Shown piece by piece: positions 7,600 to 15,123 of a DNA stretch of 64,000 nt. The position numbers were made by a program, and so were the translations under genes. The stretch lies in contig JABFRT010000003.1 in the NCBI GenBank assembly GCA_013141015.1, positions 1-64,000 of the forward strand. Reading direction: 5' to 3'. The notes below the pieces were generated by a model. That model was given only the letters and a program-made list of their open reading frames with translations. It ran no database searches and had not been told where the DNA came from. Within the stretch, counting starts at the first letter, position 1. The number at the start of each line of letters is the position of its first letter. Origin of the DNA: Hyphomicrobium sp. (GTDB lineage Bacteria; Pseudomonadota; Alphaproteobacteria; Rhizobiales; Hyphomicrobiaceae).

Positions 7600-7882
7600 T
7601 TACGAACGCGCCGCCAAGTTTTTGGTGACCTGGCCCGACAACGAATAATCATCCGGACGCGACAACGGATTGGCGGTGCGCCCGGTGTTACGTCCCGGCA
7701 GATCCATTTGCACCTTGTCGGACAGCGAGTCTGAATAGACGCGGGCCGTCGGCATGCTGGTCATGCCGCTCTTGGTAGCCGGCAATTCGCTCATCACCTT
7801 GCCCGAAAGACTGTTGTCGGCGGCGTTGGCGAATGATGCGGTGAAGGCAAGCAGGGTCACGGCCAGAAATGGCGTCTTCATG
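7600..7882 (-). CDS. Small exported protein with three SLSxxV repeats
   Basis: A 93-residue protein starting MKTPFLAVTLLAFTASFANA (Sec signal, cleavage after ANA). The ATG at 7882 follows AAGGAGTTTCCC. The mature part of about 73 residues is built of three repeats: SLSGKVMSELPATKSG, SLSDKVQMDLPGRNTG and SLSGQVTKNLAARS, separated by Ser/Pro/Arg-rich spacers. It contains no Cys. I do not recognise a family; the regular repeats suggest a short amphipathic helix used three times. A signal peptide cleavage just before the first repeat makes the whole mature protein the repeat unit. Confidence 0.75.
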
Positions 7883-8187
7883 GGAAACTCCTTCGGTTCC
7901 AGGGGGCAATTATTTAGCAACCTGCAAACACCGGCATTTGAAGAAGCTGCCGTGTTTGGCGCGGATGTACTGAGAAGTACGAAGCCAACCGCCCAGAAGT
8001 TTCAAACCGTTTCGCGTCTCACGATTTTGTCATGTCGCGCGCTGCGTGAACCAATATCCGCTGACCCGCGACCAACGGTGACCGCCTGCAGGGTTAAGAA
8101 CCGCCACGCTGTTCCGCTGGGAACCGCGCGGCCTGCAAGGCGGCTGTATTGCGGATAGCTGGATTTTAGAACCGGAAGGGATCAGGC
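7883..8187. other. Divergent intergenic region
   Basis: Between the divergent genes at 7600-7882 and 8188-9150. It must hold both promoters. I see no further gene or clear motif. Confidence 0.5.
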
Positions 8188-9150
8188 ATGACAATAGCAA
8201 TTTCGCACCGTGCGGCTGCAATCGCAGCGTTGACGCTATTTGCGTTTTCATTTTCAGATGCCAACGCGGCATCAGACCCGACCGGCATATGGATGAACGA
8301 TACCGGCCGCGGCGCAGTTGAAATCAAGCCGTGCGGCAAGGCGCTGTGCGGCCACGTCGTCGCTGTCAAAAGCGATAGCGATAGCAAAGGCTGCGGTAGG
8401 CAGATCATCGGCGACGCTCAATCTGTGGGCGGCGGACGCTGGGATAACGGCTGGATTTACTCACCCGAGAAGCGGCGCAACTACGATGTCGAATTGAAAC
8501 CGCAGAGCGATGGCACGTTGCGTGTCGTTGGATACGCGGGCACCAAACTGTTTTCGCGGACGATGATCTGGACGCGCGCACCGGCGGATTTGAAGCGCTG
8601 CGATACAGTGGCAGCGAAACCTGTGGCGGCTCCAGTCCCAGCGCCGGGTGCTGCCAAAGATGTTGTGAAAGCCGGCGAGGCAGCGCCCGCCAAGCCGCCG
8701 GCAGCGGCGCCCTCATCTGCGGCGGCGGCACCACAAAAGTCTGTGCCGGCTGACGCCGCACCGGCCCAACCGGCCCCACCAGCCAACAGACCGGCGCGTG
8801 ACGGAATTGCGCAAACGGATCAACCGGCGGCAGCTGGCATGACGGCGAAAGCGCCTGCAGCACCTACAGCACCGGCCGGAGCGCCGGGTGCTGCAGGCAA
8901 AGATCCGCCATCGCATGAAACAGCGGCTGATACTCAGATTGAGACTGCCGGTCAGGGTGATGGCGACGCGCCGGGCGGGGGCACAGTAGAGAGCGATGGC
9001 GGATCAGGTCTTCCCGATCTTGAAAACCTCGACCTAAAAAATCTGAAACTCGGCGATCTCAAGCTCGAACAGGTTTTGAAGCGCACAAAGTCGGGCGCCT
9101 GCAAACTCGATCTGCCGTGGATCAAAGTACAGTTCGATTGCCAACGCTGA
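8188..9150 (+). CDS. Exported DUF2147-domain protein with Ala/Pro-rich linker
   Basis: A 320-residue protein: signal peptide (about residues 1-28, ends DANAA), a DUF2147 domain to about residue 130 (DPTGIWMNDTGRGAVEIKPC, CGHVVAVK, GWIYSPEKRRNYDVELK, LRVVGYAG), then some 135 residues of Ala/Pro/Gly low complexity, and a short C-terminal module with LENLDLKNLKLGDLKLEQVL and two Cys (GACKLDL, VQFDCQR). DUF2147 is a small beta-barrel of unknown function found in exported proteins. The tail with its L.NL.L.DLKL pattern may be a separate binding element. It is convergent with the gene at 9196-10044. Confidence 0.85.
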   Translation: MTIAISHRAAAIAALTLFAFSFSDANAASDPTGIWMNDTGRGAVEIKPCGKALCGHVVAVKSDSDSKGCGRQIIGDAQSVGGGRWDNGWIYSPEKRRNYDVELKPQSDGTLRVVGYAGTKLFSRTMIWTRAPADLKRCDTVAAKPVAAPVPAPGAAKDVVKAGEAAPAKPPAAAPSSAAAAPQKSVPADAAPAQPAPPANRPARDGIAQTDQPAAAGMTAKAPAAPTAPAGAPGAAGKDPPSHETAADTQIETAGQGDGDAPGGGTVESDGGSGLPDLENLDLKNLKLGDLKLEQVLKRTKSGACKLDLPWIKVQFDCQR

Positions 9151-9195
9151 GTGAGAGCGCCTGCCCCACCGGGGATTACCGAAAGCCGCCAACGA

Positions 9196-10044
9196 TCAGA
9201 ACGGGAAATCGCTTGTTGATGACGAAGGCTTTCCGGCCGCCTTCTGCGGCCGCTTGGCAACCGGTTTTGCTTGCGCCTTCTTGATCACTTTGCGGTCTGC
9301 GGCCTCTGGCGTTTTCTTTGCCGGAACGTCGATCCGCTTCACCGCAGGTGCAGGCTCGATTGTGACGGCCTTCGGCTGGGCGACGGGTGGCGTTGCAGGC
9401 ATGGCCGCCGTTACAGCGGGCGGCGTCACGGTTGGCGGCGTTGGTGCCGGTGGCGGAGCTGTTATGGCGCGTGCCGGTACGGGCACAACAACGACAGCCG
9501 GCGGTGTTGCGGGCGGTGTCACGACGGGTGGCTCGATGCGGGCGACGGGGGCTGGCTCGGTTTTAATTTGGCTTTGAGGCTGAGACTGACGCGCGGCCTC
9601 TGCCTTCGCCTCAGCAGCTGCCACGGCGTCTTTGGTCTTTGCCAACTCATCGGCCAATTCACCGGCCTTCGTTTTTAACGCCGCATGAGCGGCAATCTCG
9701 TCGGCCAATCGGGATTCCGTTTCGGTCATCGCCGTCTCAGCCGCCGACAACTGCTGGCGCGCAGCGGCAACTTCGGCACGCAGATCTTCAACGGGGGCCT
9801 CGCCATTGCCTTGCGACTTCTGCAATAGGCTGAGGTCGTGTTCGGCGATGCGCGCTTTGCGGTCGTGTGACAGCGCCGCGTCTTTGGCGGCCTGCAGTTC
9901 GCCGCGCATCAGCTGAAGCGTCTGGCGCGCTTCGGCCAGCTTTTCATTGCGCACGCGCACTTCCAGAGATTGCCAAACCGCAAACCCGCTGGTCAAAATC
10001 ACAAAAACAAAAAGCACGTAGAGCAGTGCAGCGCGTAACAACAT
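9196..10044 (-). CDS. Single-span membrane protein with coiled coil and Pro/Ala-rich tail
   Basis: A 282-residue protein. The ATG at 10044 follows GAGGCGGGTTG. One transmembrane segment (about residues 3-25, LLYVLFVFVILTSGFAVW) is followed by a coiled coil (about 26-135: VRVRNEKLAEARQTLQLMRGE, then Glu/Ala/Lys heptads) and a long Pro/Ala/Val tail with PPAVVVVPVP-type runs, closing KPSSSTSDFPF. The topology suggests an inner-membrane anchor with a periplasm-spanning arm, but no function is recognisable. It is convergent with the DUF2147 gene, which also has an Ala/Pro-rich tail. Confidence 0.75.
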   Translation of the reverse strand: MLLRAALLYVLFVFVILTSGFAVWQSLEVRVRNEKLAEARQTLQLMRGELQAAKDAALSHDRKARIAEHDLSLLQKSQGNGEAPVEDLRAEVAAARQQLSAAETAMTETESRLADEIAAHAALKTKAGELADELAKTKDAVAAAEAKAEAARQSQPQSQIKTEPAPVARIEPPVVTPPATPPAVVVVPVPARAITAPPPAPTPPTVTPPAVTAAMPATPPVAQPKAVTIEPAPAVKRIDVPAKKTPEAADRKVIKKAQAKPVAKRPQKAAGKPSSSTSDFPF

Positions 10045-10319
10045 CAACCCGCCTCGAACGCAATATCGCGAAGCCTAAGGATGAAGACTGTAAAGCATAA
10101 CGATGCGGCGGAAAATGGCTGACCGCCAATGAATTGGCGAAAACCGCTAAAAGATGGCGAGAAAACCGATGCAAATCCATTAGTTGCATGAGCTACGTCT
10201 AATGCCGAGCATATCGGTGCAACTCTTATAGGAGTACCTTCAAGCTCGCCAAAAAGAATCCGGCCCGGACGCACCACATGCATCCAGGCCGGTTATCAAC
10301 AACGACGGAAAAACGACGT

Positions 10320-10409
10320 TTAGATCACGTCGATTTCGGCCGGCAGGTACGACGTCACTTCGAGGCCGACTTCCTGCTCGCGAACGGCGGGCTTTGTCCA
10401 GGTCTTCAT
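10320..10409 (-). CDS. pqqA: PqqA, pyrroloquinoline quinone precursor peptide (orphan)
   Basis: A 29-residue peptide, MKTWTKPAVREQEVGLEVTS then YLPAEIDVI. It has the N-terminal W.KP motif, the invariant Glu-x-x-x-Tyr pair (EVTSY) that PqqE cross-links to build PQQ, and the SAEID-like tail seen in Methylobacterium-type PqqA. The ATG at 10409 has GGAGG nine bases upstream. No pqqB, pqqC, pqqD or pqqE is in the window, so this is a free-standing copy; the biosynthetic genes must be elsewhere. A GC-rich inverted repeat (CCGGCC...GGCCGG, about 10260-10292) lies downstream and may end the transcript. Confidence 0.9.
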   Translation of the reverse strand: MKTWTKPAVREQEVGLEVTSYLPAEIDVI

Positions 10410-10614
10410 GATGTGTGTCCTCCATCAGATTGGCTTGCGGGAACATCTTGCTCCCATACCAAGAACCATAGTAAATCCCGCCGATAACGTCCAATCGCGT
10501 TTGCGTGATAATTTGATCAGTTTTTCTAATGGACATACTTGCGTTGGCTGATCGTGCAGCTGATAGTCATGACCAACCCGCAGACCTTCGAGATACCCTC
10601 CAGGAGCCGCCGAC

Positions 10615-10851
10615 ATGCCCATGCCCGCTGCCGACATCGAACGCTTGATCAAAGTCTCGTTGCCCGATGCCGCCATCGAGCTCAAGGATCTGGCCGGCGA
10701 TAACGACCACTGGGCCGCGCACGTGGTGTCAGCTGCGTTCAAAGGCAAAAGCCGCGTACAACAGCACCAGATGGTCTACGACGCGCTTGGCGGGCGCATG
10801 GGCGGCGTGCTGCATGCCCTGCAGCTGACAACGGGCGTGCCCACAGAGTGA
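10615..10851 (+). CDS. bolA: BolA family protein
   Basis: A 78-residue BolA/YrbA-type protein starting MPMPAADIERLIKVSLPDAA with GGAG eight bases before the ATG. It shows the class II KH-like fold sequence: AAIELKDLAGDNDHWAAHVVS, the invariant F-K-G-K-S..V..H..VY motif (FKGKSRVQQHQMVYDALGG), and the closing HALQLTT. The conserved His in V.QHQMVY is the ligand for a [2Fe-2S] cluster shared with a monothiol glutaredoxin. That partner is encoded 133 bp downstream on the same strand, so the pair acts in iron-sulfur trafficking and iron sensing. Confidence 0.95.
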   Translation: MPMPAADIERLIKVSLPDAAIELKDLAGDNDHWAAHVVSAAFKGKSRVQQHQMVYDALGGRMGGVLHALQLTTGVPTE

Positions 10852-10984
10852 ACGGCAAGCGTGTCGGCCGATTGACTATTGCGGCGCGCTGTCCCACATC
10901 AATGGCCCACATCAAGCTGAAGGCATACGGGCCGCAAACGGCACCGGCAAATGCAGAATTTGAAACTTACAAGGAACCCGACGC

Positions 10985-11329
10985 ATGGCCACCGACGCAA
11001 CCCAAGCGATCATTGCCAAAACCATTGCCGATAGCGATGTCGTGCTTTTCATGAAGGGCACCAAGCAGTTCCCGCAGTGCGGGTTTTCAGCGACGGCGGT
11101 CAAAATTCTCGAGCACCTCGGCGTGCCGTTCAAGGACGTCAACGTGCTCGACGACATGGCCGTGCGCGAAGGCATCAAGACCTTCTCCAACTGGCCAACC
11201 ATTCCGCAGCTCTACGTCAAGGGCGAGTTCGTCGGCGGTTGCGATATCATGAAGGAAATGTATCAGGCTGGCGAACTGCACGACCTGATCTGCCAGAAGG
11301 GCATTCCGCACGCCCACCACCACGGCTGA
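10985..11329 (+). CDS. grxD: Monothiol glutaredoxin, Grx4/GrxD family
   Basis: A 114-residue glutaredoxin with the CGFS active site ([14 protein letters not shown]) that marks [2Fe-2S]-carrying monothiol Grx. Other expected parts are present: the glutathione-binding residues around VLFMKGT, the cis-Pro in [10 protein letters not shown] and GGCDI. The C-terminus adds a short His-rich tail (HAHHHG). The ATG follows AAGGA. It should transfer Fe-S clusters and pair with the BolA encoded just upstream. The 130-bp gap between them shows no terminator, so cotranscription is likely. Confidence 0.96.
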   Translation: MATDATQAIIAKTIADSDVVLFMKGTKQFPQCGFSATAVKILEHLGVPFKDVNVLDDMAVREGIKTFSNWPTIPQLYVKGEFVGGCDIMKEMYQAGELHDLICQKGIPHAHHHG

Positions 11330-11491
11330 GCGTGTACCTATTAGATATCCGTGTTTGCATGGATTTTGGCGGGGCGTTCCGGCGTCCCGCCCTTATTTTG
11401 CCCTGACGGGGTGATGCTTGGTTGATGCGGCGTTGAGCAAAACGGGCGCCGCAGACGTGCAGTGGTGATCGCGAGTAACGGGGCGGCGGCA

Positions 11492-12652
11492 ATGCATTTG
11501 GGGGGGCGGCGGTTTTTTCTGAGCCTGACCATTCTGGCGGCCAGCATCTGCTTGGCACTTGGCATCACGCAGCCAATTTTGAAGCTGACCCAATTCGCGT
11601 TCTGGGAATCCGAATATTCGCTGATCTCGACGGTTGGCGTGCTGCTCAAAGACGGCCAAACGTTCCTCGGCGGAGTTGTGCTGGTGTTCTCGGTTCTGCT
11701 GCCCGTCGCTAAGCTGCTCTATTTGCTTTTGGTCTCAACCCTGCCACCGGCTGAAATCGTGCGTCAGCACCGCCGCCTGCGCGCGCTCGAATGGCTCGGC
11801 AAATGGTCGATGCATGATGTGCTGGTGCTGGCGCTGACGATTTTCTTCGTCAAAAGCCAGGGCGTTTATGATGCGTCGAGTTTGAATGGCGTGTATTTCT
11901 TCACAGCAGCCGTCGTGCTGATGATTTTATCATACGCCTGGATCAGAACCGACGGATTGGCGGCGGCACCCGAAATGACGCCGGTGCTGCCGCAACCCGA
12001 TACGGGCGCGGAGCCGTCGACGCGCTCGAATGTGCGCAATTTTGCGTTGAGTTTCTTGATCATCTTGGCGACGGTGTTTTTTGCGCTTGGCATCATCATG
12101 CCGACGATTCGCTTTACCACCATCTATGTGTGGACCAACGAGCATTCGATTTTGACGATCATCTACGCGCTGTTTGAAAACAACGAGATGTTCCTGTGCG
12201 CGGTTGTTTTCGCGGTGTCGGTGTTCTTTCCGTTTTTGAAGTTGTTCTATTTGCTGACGCTGCTGACCTCGCACGACATGCCGCTTGAATTCCGCAAGCG
12301 CTCGATCGCGACGATGGAGTGGCTGGGGCGCTATTCGATGACCGACGTGATGGTGCTGGCGTTGATGATCTTCTACGTCAACTCGTCGGGCTATACGGAA
12401 GCGCGCGTGCTGCCCGGCGTGTACTTTTTCGCCGCCAGCGCCTTGATGACAATGCTCGCCTACGGCTGGGCCAACGTCAGCCCGCCCACGCGGCGCGCAA
12501 AGGGCGGCGGGCCTGCGATTTCAATTGCGCCGAAGGCCGCCGTTGCTCCCGCCAGCGGCAAACATGCAGACATCAATATCGATACACGCGGGTCAAATCA
12601 CCTCAACAACCGGCGTACCGGCTTCAATCGCCGCCACAGCCACCGGCCATGA
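11492..12652 (+). CDS. Paraquat-inducible protein A family membrane protein, two PqiA modules
   Basis: A 386-residue protein with eight predicted membrane segments in two homologous halves. Each half ends in the same motif, LEWLGKWSMHDVLVLAL near residue 105 and MEWLGRYSMTDVMVLAL near residue 275, and each starts with a GI-QPIL/GIIMPTI-type helix followed by an extracytoplasmic segment. The zinc-ribbon Cys pairs of E. coli PqiA are missing. PqiA-type proteins work with MCE proteins in membrane-lipid transport; no MCE gene is adjacent. The ATG at 11492 is preferred, though GTG at 11462 is possible. The last 60 bases overlap the toxin gene tail-to-tail. Confidence 0.88.
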   Translation: MHLGGRRFFLSLTILAASICLALGITQPILKLTQFAFWESEYSLISTVGVLLKDGQTFLGGVVLVFSVLLPVAKLLYLLLVSTLPPAEIVRQHRRLRALEWLGKWSMHDVLVLALTIFFVKSQGVYDASSLNGVYFFTAAVVLMILSYAWIRTDGLAAAPEMTPVLPQPDTGAEPSTRSNVRNFALSFLIILATVFFALGIIMPTIRFTTIYVWTNEHSILTIIYALFENNEMFLCAVVFAVSVFFPFLKLFYLLTLLTSHDMPLEFRKRSIATMEWLGRYSMTDVMVLALMIFYVNSSGYTEARVLPGVYFFAASALMTMLAYGWANVSPPTRRAKGGGPAISIAPKAAVAPASGKHADINIDTRGSNHLNNRRTGFNRRHSHRP

Positions 12653-12925
12653 CTTGGAAATCCAGCCAATCATAACGCGATTGATGGCATTGCCGATCCG
12701 CAGCCAGACGACGGCCGGGCCTTGACCTGCTCGCTCCCGGATGATCACGAAATCTTCGTCTTTGGTGATCACATGGCAATCCATCTCACAGGCTTTCGCC
12801 CATATGATCGCGTCGGTTGCTCCCGAGAGGTTCAGTTCGGCGACGTGAACCGCAAAGTGTCCTTGAGTAGTCAGCCAATCTGCAAGGCCTTGGGGAAGCT
12901 GAGCGTCCACAAGAAAGCGCATCAT
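12593..12925 (-). CDS. DUF5615 PIN-like toxin
   Basis: A 110-residue protein starting MMRFLVDAQLPQGLADWL. The pattern FLVDAQLP, then H.A.HV.EL, DAIIWAKACEMDCHVITKDEDF and the Arg-rich PAVVWLRIGN is that of the DUF5615 (Mut7-C/PIN-like) toxins. The conserved acidic residues (D7, D38, D54-E55-D56) would form the nuclease site. Its start overlaps the stop of the DUF433 antitoxin by one base (TAATG). Its 3' end overlaps the 3' end of the PqiA gene on the other strand by 60 bases, which suggests that one of the genes inserted or extended there. Confidence 0.85.
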   Translation of the reverse strand: MMRFLVDAQLPQGLADWLTTQGHFAVHVAELNLSGATDAIIWAKACEMDCHVITKDEDFVIIRERAGQGPAVVWLRIGNAINRVMIGWISKSWPVAVAAIEAGTPVVEVI

Positions 12926-13161
12926 TACTCCGCAGCCAGAACAGCCCGGCTTTCAGCGGAGCGCGCGGCATATTGCAGAGCCGCCGTAATGTCCGCATCT
13001 TCGAGATAGGCAAAATCGGCCAAGATTTCTTGGCGTGACGCGCCACCCGCCAGCATATCCAGAATATCGCTCACACGGATACGCATGCCGCGAATACAAG
13101 CGCGCCCGCCGCACTGGGCAGGATTGAAAGTGATGCGCGAAAGTTCTGAATTGTTAGCCAT
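12925..13161 (-). CDS. DUF433 antitoxin
   Basis: A 78-residue DUF433 protein: ITFNPAQCGGRACIRGMRIR, VSDILDMLAGGASRQEILADF and YLEDADITAALQYAA give the family's winged-helix pattern (G.P.i.GtRi.V..il..l..G.s.eei...yp.lt.e.i.aal.yA). It is the first gene of a two-gene operon with the DUF5615 toxin, coupled through TAATG. It should bind and neutralise the toxin and repress the operon promoter, which must lie between 13162 and 13230. A second DUF433-like domain occurs at the N-terminus of the TrmJ-type protein at 15124-16374. Confidence 0.88.
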   Translation of the reverse strand: MANNSELSRITFNPAQCGGRACIRGMRIRVSDILDMLAGGASRQEILADFAYLEDADITAALQYAARSAESRAVLAAE

Positions 13162-13230
13162 GATGAACCTCTGGCAGCTCAGGGAAGTCTAACACAAATC
13201 GGGCCACGCCGCCATTCACCGCCACACAAC

Positions 13231-13260
13231 AAAAAAGGCCGCCCAGACGGGCAGCCTTTT
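13231..13260 (-). terminator. Terminator of rpsD
   Basis: On the minus strand AAAAGGCTGCCC and GGGCGGCCTTTT pair around GTCT and run into TTTTTT. It lies 120 bp after rpsD and also insulates the antitoxin promoter. Confidence 0.75.
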
Positions 13261-13339
13261 GAATTGTGTAACCACGAACACTTCGGACCGGAAGTCCGAG
13301 GCCGCGACTGCGGCCCGGCGTAAGCGCCGCCCCCGCGGA

Positions 13340-13371
13340 GGATGCCGGCGCGCATGCGCCGGACAGCATCC
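13340..13371. repeat. GC-rich palindrome after rpsD
   Basis: Nested arms GGATGC...GCATCC and CGGCGC...GCGCCG, with further short inverted repeats between 13280 and 13340. No T run follows. It could be a repeat element or 3' RNA structure of rpsD. Confidence 0.45.
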
Positions 13372-13380
13372 GCGAGCGAC

Positions 13381-13998
13381 TTAACGCGAGTAGAATTCGA
13401 CGACCAGGTTCGGTTCCATCTGAACCGGATACGGCACGTCGGCCAAAGCCGGCACGCGGGTCAGCGACACGGTCATCTTCGAATGGTCGGCGTTAACGTA
13501 GTCGGGCACATCGCGCTCTGCGCTCTTGATCGATTCAAGAACCAGCGCCATCTGCTTGGCCTTTTCCTTGACCTCGACGATGTCGCCAACCTTGACGCGG
13601 TAGCTCGGAATCGTGATCCGCTTGCCGTTGACCGAGACGTGGCCGTGCGACACAAACTGGCGGGCGGCGAACACGGTCGGCACGAACTTGGCGCGATAGA
13701 CGAGCGCGTCAACGCGGCGCTCAAGCAGACCGATCAGATGCTCAGACGTCGAGCCCTTCATGGAAGATGCTTCGGCGTAAATGGTGCGGAACTGACGCTC
13801 GGAGATCGAAGCGTAGTAGCCTTTCAGCTTCTGTTTGGCTTTGAGCTGCTGGCCGAAGTCGGAGGTCTTGCCGACGCGGCGTTCGCCATGCTGGCCGGGA
13901 CGGCTCTCGCGGCGGTTAAGCGGGCTCTTGGGGCGGCCCCAGATGTTCTCGCCAAGACGGCGGTCGATCTTATGCTTGGCGCGAATGCGCTTGGTCAT
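13381..13998 (-). CDS. rpsD: 30S ribosomal protein S4
   Basis: A 205-residue S4, the usual length. It begins [20 protein letters not shown] and carries the S4 RNA-binding signature [46 protein letters not shown] (residues about 93-138). It lacks the N-terminal zinc Cys cluster, as in other alphaproteobacteria. S4 nucleates 16S assembly of the 30S body and is part of the fidelity centre. The gene stands alone, outside a ribosomal operon, with its own terminator, the usual arrangement in Hyphomicrobiales. Confidence 0.98.
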   Translation of the reverse strand: MTKRIRAKHKIDRRLGENIWGRPKSPLNRRESRPGQHGERRVGKTSDFGQQLKAKQKLKGYYASISERQFRTIYAEASSMKGSTSEHLIGLLERRVDALVYRAKFVPTVFAARQFVSHGHVSVNGKRITIPSYRVKVGDIVEVKEKAKQMALVLESIKSAERDVPDYVNADHSKMTVSLTRVPALADVPYPVQMEPNLVVEFYSR

Positions 13999-14148
13999 CT
14001 TCTAGCACTCCATAAGTTGCATGAGCCCATGCGACAATCGCTGAGCCCGGCCAGAGACTGGCCTTGGAGCGCCCCCTCCTCTGCCCCTTCTCAGGGGCCG
14101 ACAGGCATGGACCTTCAACAGTCCTGCCCCGGGTGCGCAGAAAGCAAA

Positions 14149-14168
14149 CGCGGGCCGAAAGGCCCGCG
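14149..14168 (-). terminator. Terminator of the exported-protein gene at 14224
   Basis: Perfect stem CGCGGGCC and GGCCCGCG around TTTC on the minus strand, followed by TTTGCTTT. Confidence 0.75.
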
Positions 14169-14223
14169 CAGTTGGTCGTCTGATAGCCCTGCGGAGGGTG
14201 TTCGTCAACCGCAGGCAAGCAAA

Positions 14224-14916
14224 TTAGGGCTTCTTGGCTGCCGGAGCCGGTGTCGCAGCAGCGGGCGCCGCTGCTGGAGCCTTGGCCGGGGCAGAGGCTG
14301 GTGCAGCGGCAGGCGCCGTAGAACCGGTCGAACCGGTCGCGGCTGGCGCAGCGGCCGTTGCAGCCGGGGCCGCCGACGGGGTCGCGGCTGCGTAAGCCGT
14401 GATCATTTCCTTGACCTTCTTCTTCTGCTCTTCCGAGCACGACTGAAGGGGCGGCGCCTTACCCTCGTCAACCACGACTTCCTTGTCGCCCTCTTTCTCA
14501 ACCAGCTTGATCTTGCCGGTGAGCAGCATGACGGTCGTCAGGTGCAGCTGGCTGATGTAGACCATCTGCTGCGGCGTCCACTTCTTCTTGATTTCTTCGC
14601 GGCGCATCAGCGCCCGGTGGTTGACCACCTGATCATCGCGCAGATCGCAAACCTGGGCGTGCGCCGAAAGCCGCCCGGCCTTGATCACTTCGCGTGCCGT
14701 TTCAACCGGCACCAGCACCTGCTCTTTTTTCTTCTTGTCGATCTGAATGACGGTGCCATCCGGCTTGGAAAACTGCTGTGGGGTCAATGACCACGCATAG
14801 TCCATGAACGAATTGATCGCCTTTTCGCTGAGCTCCTGGGCGCTGGCTGGCGCCGCATATCCGCCCAAGGCCAGCGCGACTGCGCCCGCCACTACAATCC
14901 CCGCCCTCGCGTTCAT
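14224..14916 (-). CDS. Exported protein with Ala/Pro-rich C-terminus (hypothetical)
   Basis: A 230-residue protein. ATG at 14916 has GGAG six bases upstream and opens MNARAGIVVAGAVALALGGY, a Sec signal ending PASAQ. The folded part (about residues 30-170) contains SFMDYAWSLTPQQFSKPDG, two Cys (AQVCDLRDDQV and QSCSEEQKKK) and a helix WTPQQMVYISQLHLTTVMLL. The last 60 residues are Ala/Pro/Thr low complexity ending AAKKP. I do not recognise the family by name. It is probably periplasmic and disulfide-linked. Confidence 0.75.
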   Translation of the reverse strand: MNARAGIVVAGAVALALGGYAAPASAQELSEKAINSFMDYAWSLTPQQFSKPDGTVIQIDKKKKEQVLVPVETAREVIKAGRLSAHAQVCDLRDDQVVNHRALMRREEIKKKWTPQQMVYISQLHLTTVMLLTGKIKLVEKEGDKEVVVDEGKAPPLQSCSEEQKKKVKEMITAYAAATPSAAPAATAAAPAATGSTGSTAPAAAPASAPAKAPAAAPAAATPAPAAKKP

Positions 14917-15123
14917 CCGCATCTCCAAGTGAGCCTCTCAAAGTTCAAAGAATTCTGGCGGCCTGATCGTCAGATGGCCCGAGTACCGGCCACCCGCAAT
15001 CTCAAGCCTTGGCACCGAGCTTTGCGATGCAGCGGGAAAAAACCCTGCCCATCCGCGGCTCGCGTTGCATAGCTTCCATTATGCCTCTTCGGGAGGCATC
15101 GCTCGGCCCAAAACTTGGCCAGA

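Noticed and set aside
10848-11054. Frame between bolA and grxD
   Set aside because: It runs into grxD in another frame and has no family features.
13342-14790. 482-codon plus-strand open frame
   Set aside because: It is antisense to rpsD and the exported-protein gene, both certain or better supported.
15076-15100. Hairpin ATGCCTC/GAGGCAT after trmJ
   Set aside because: Stem is short and no T run follows, so a terminator is not well supported.
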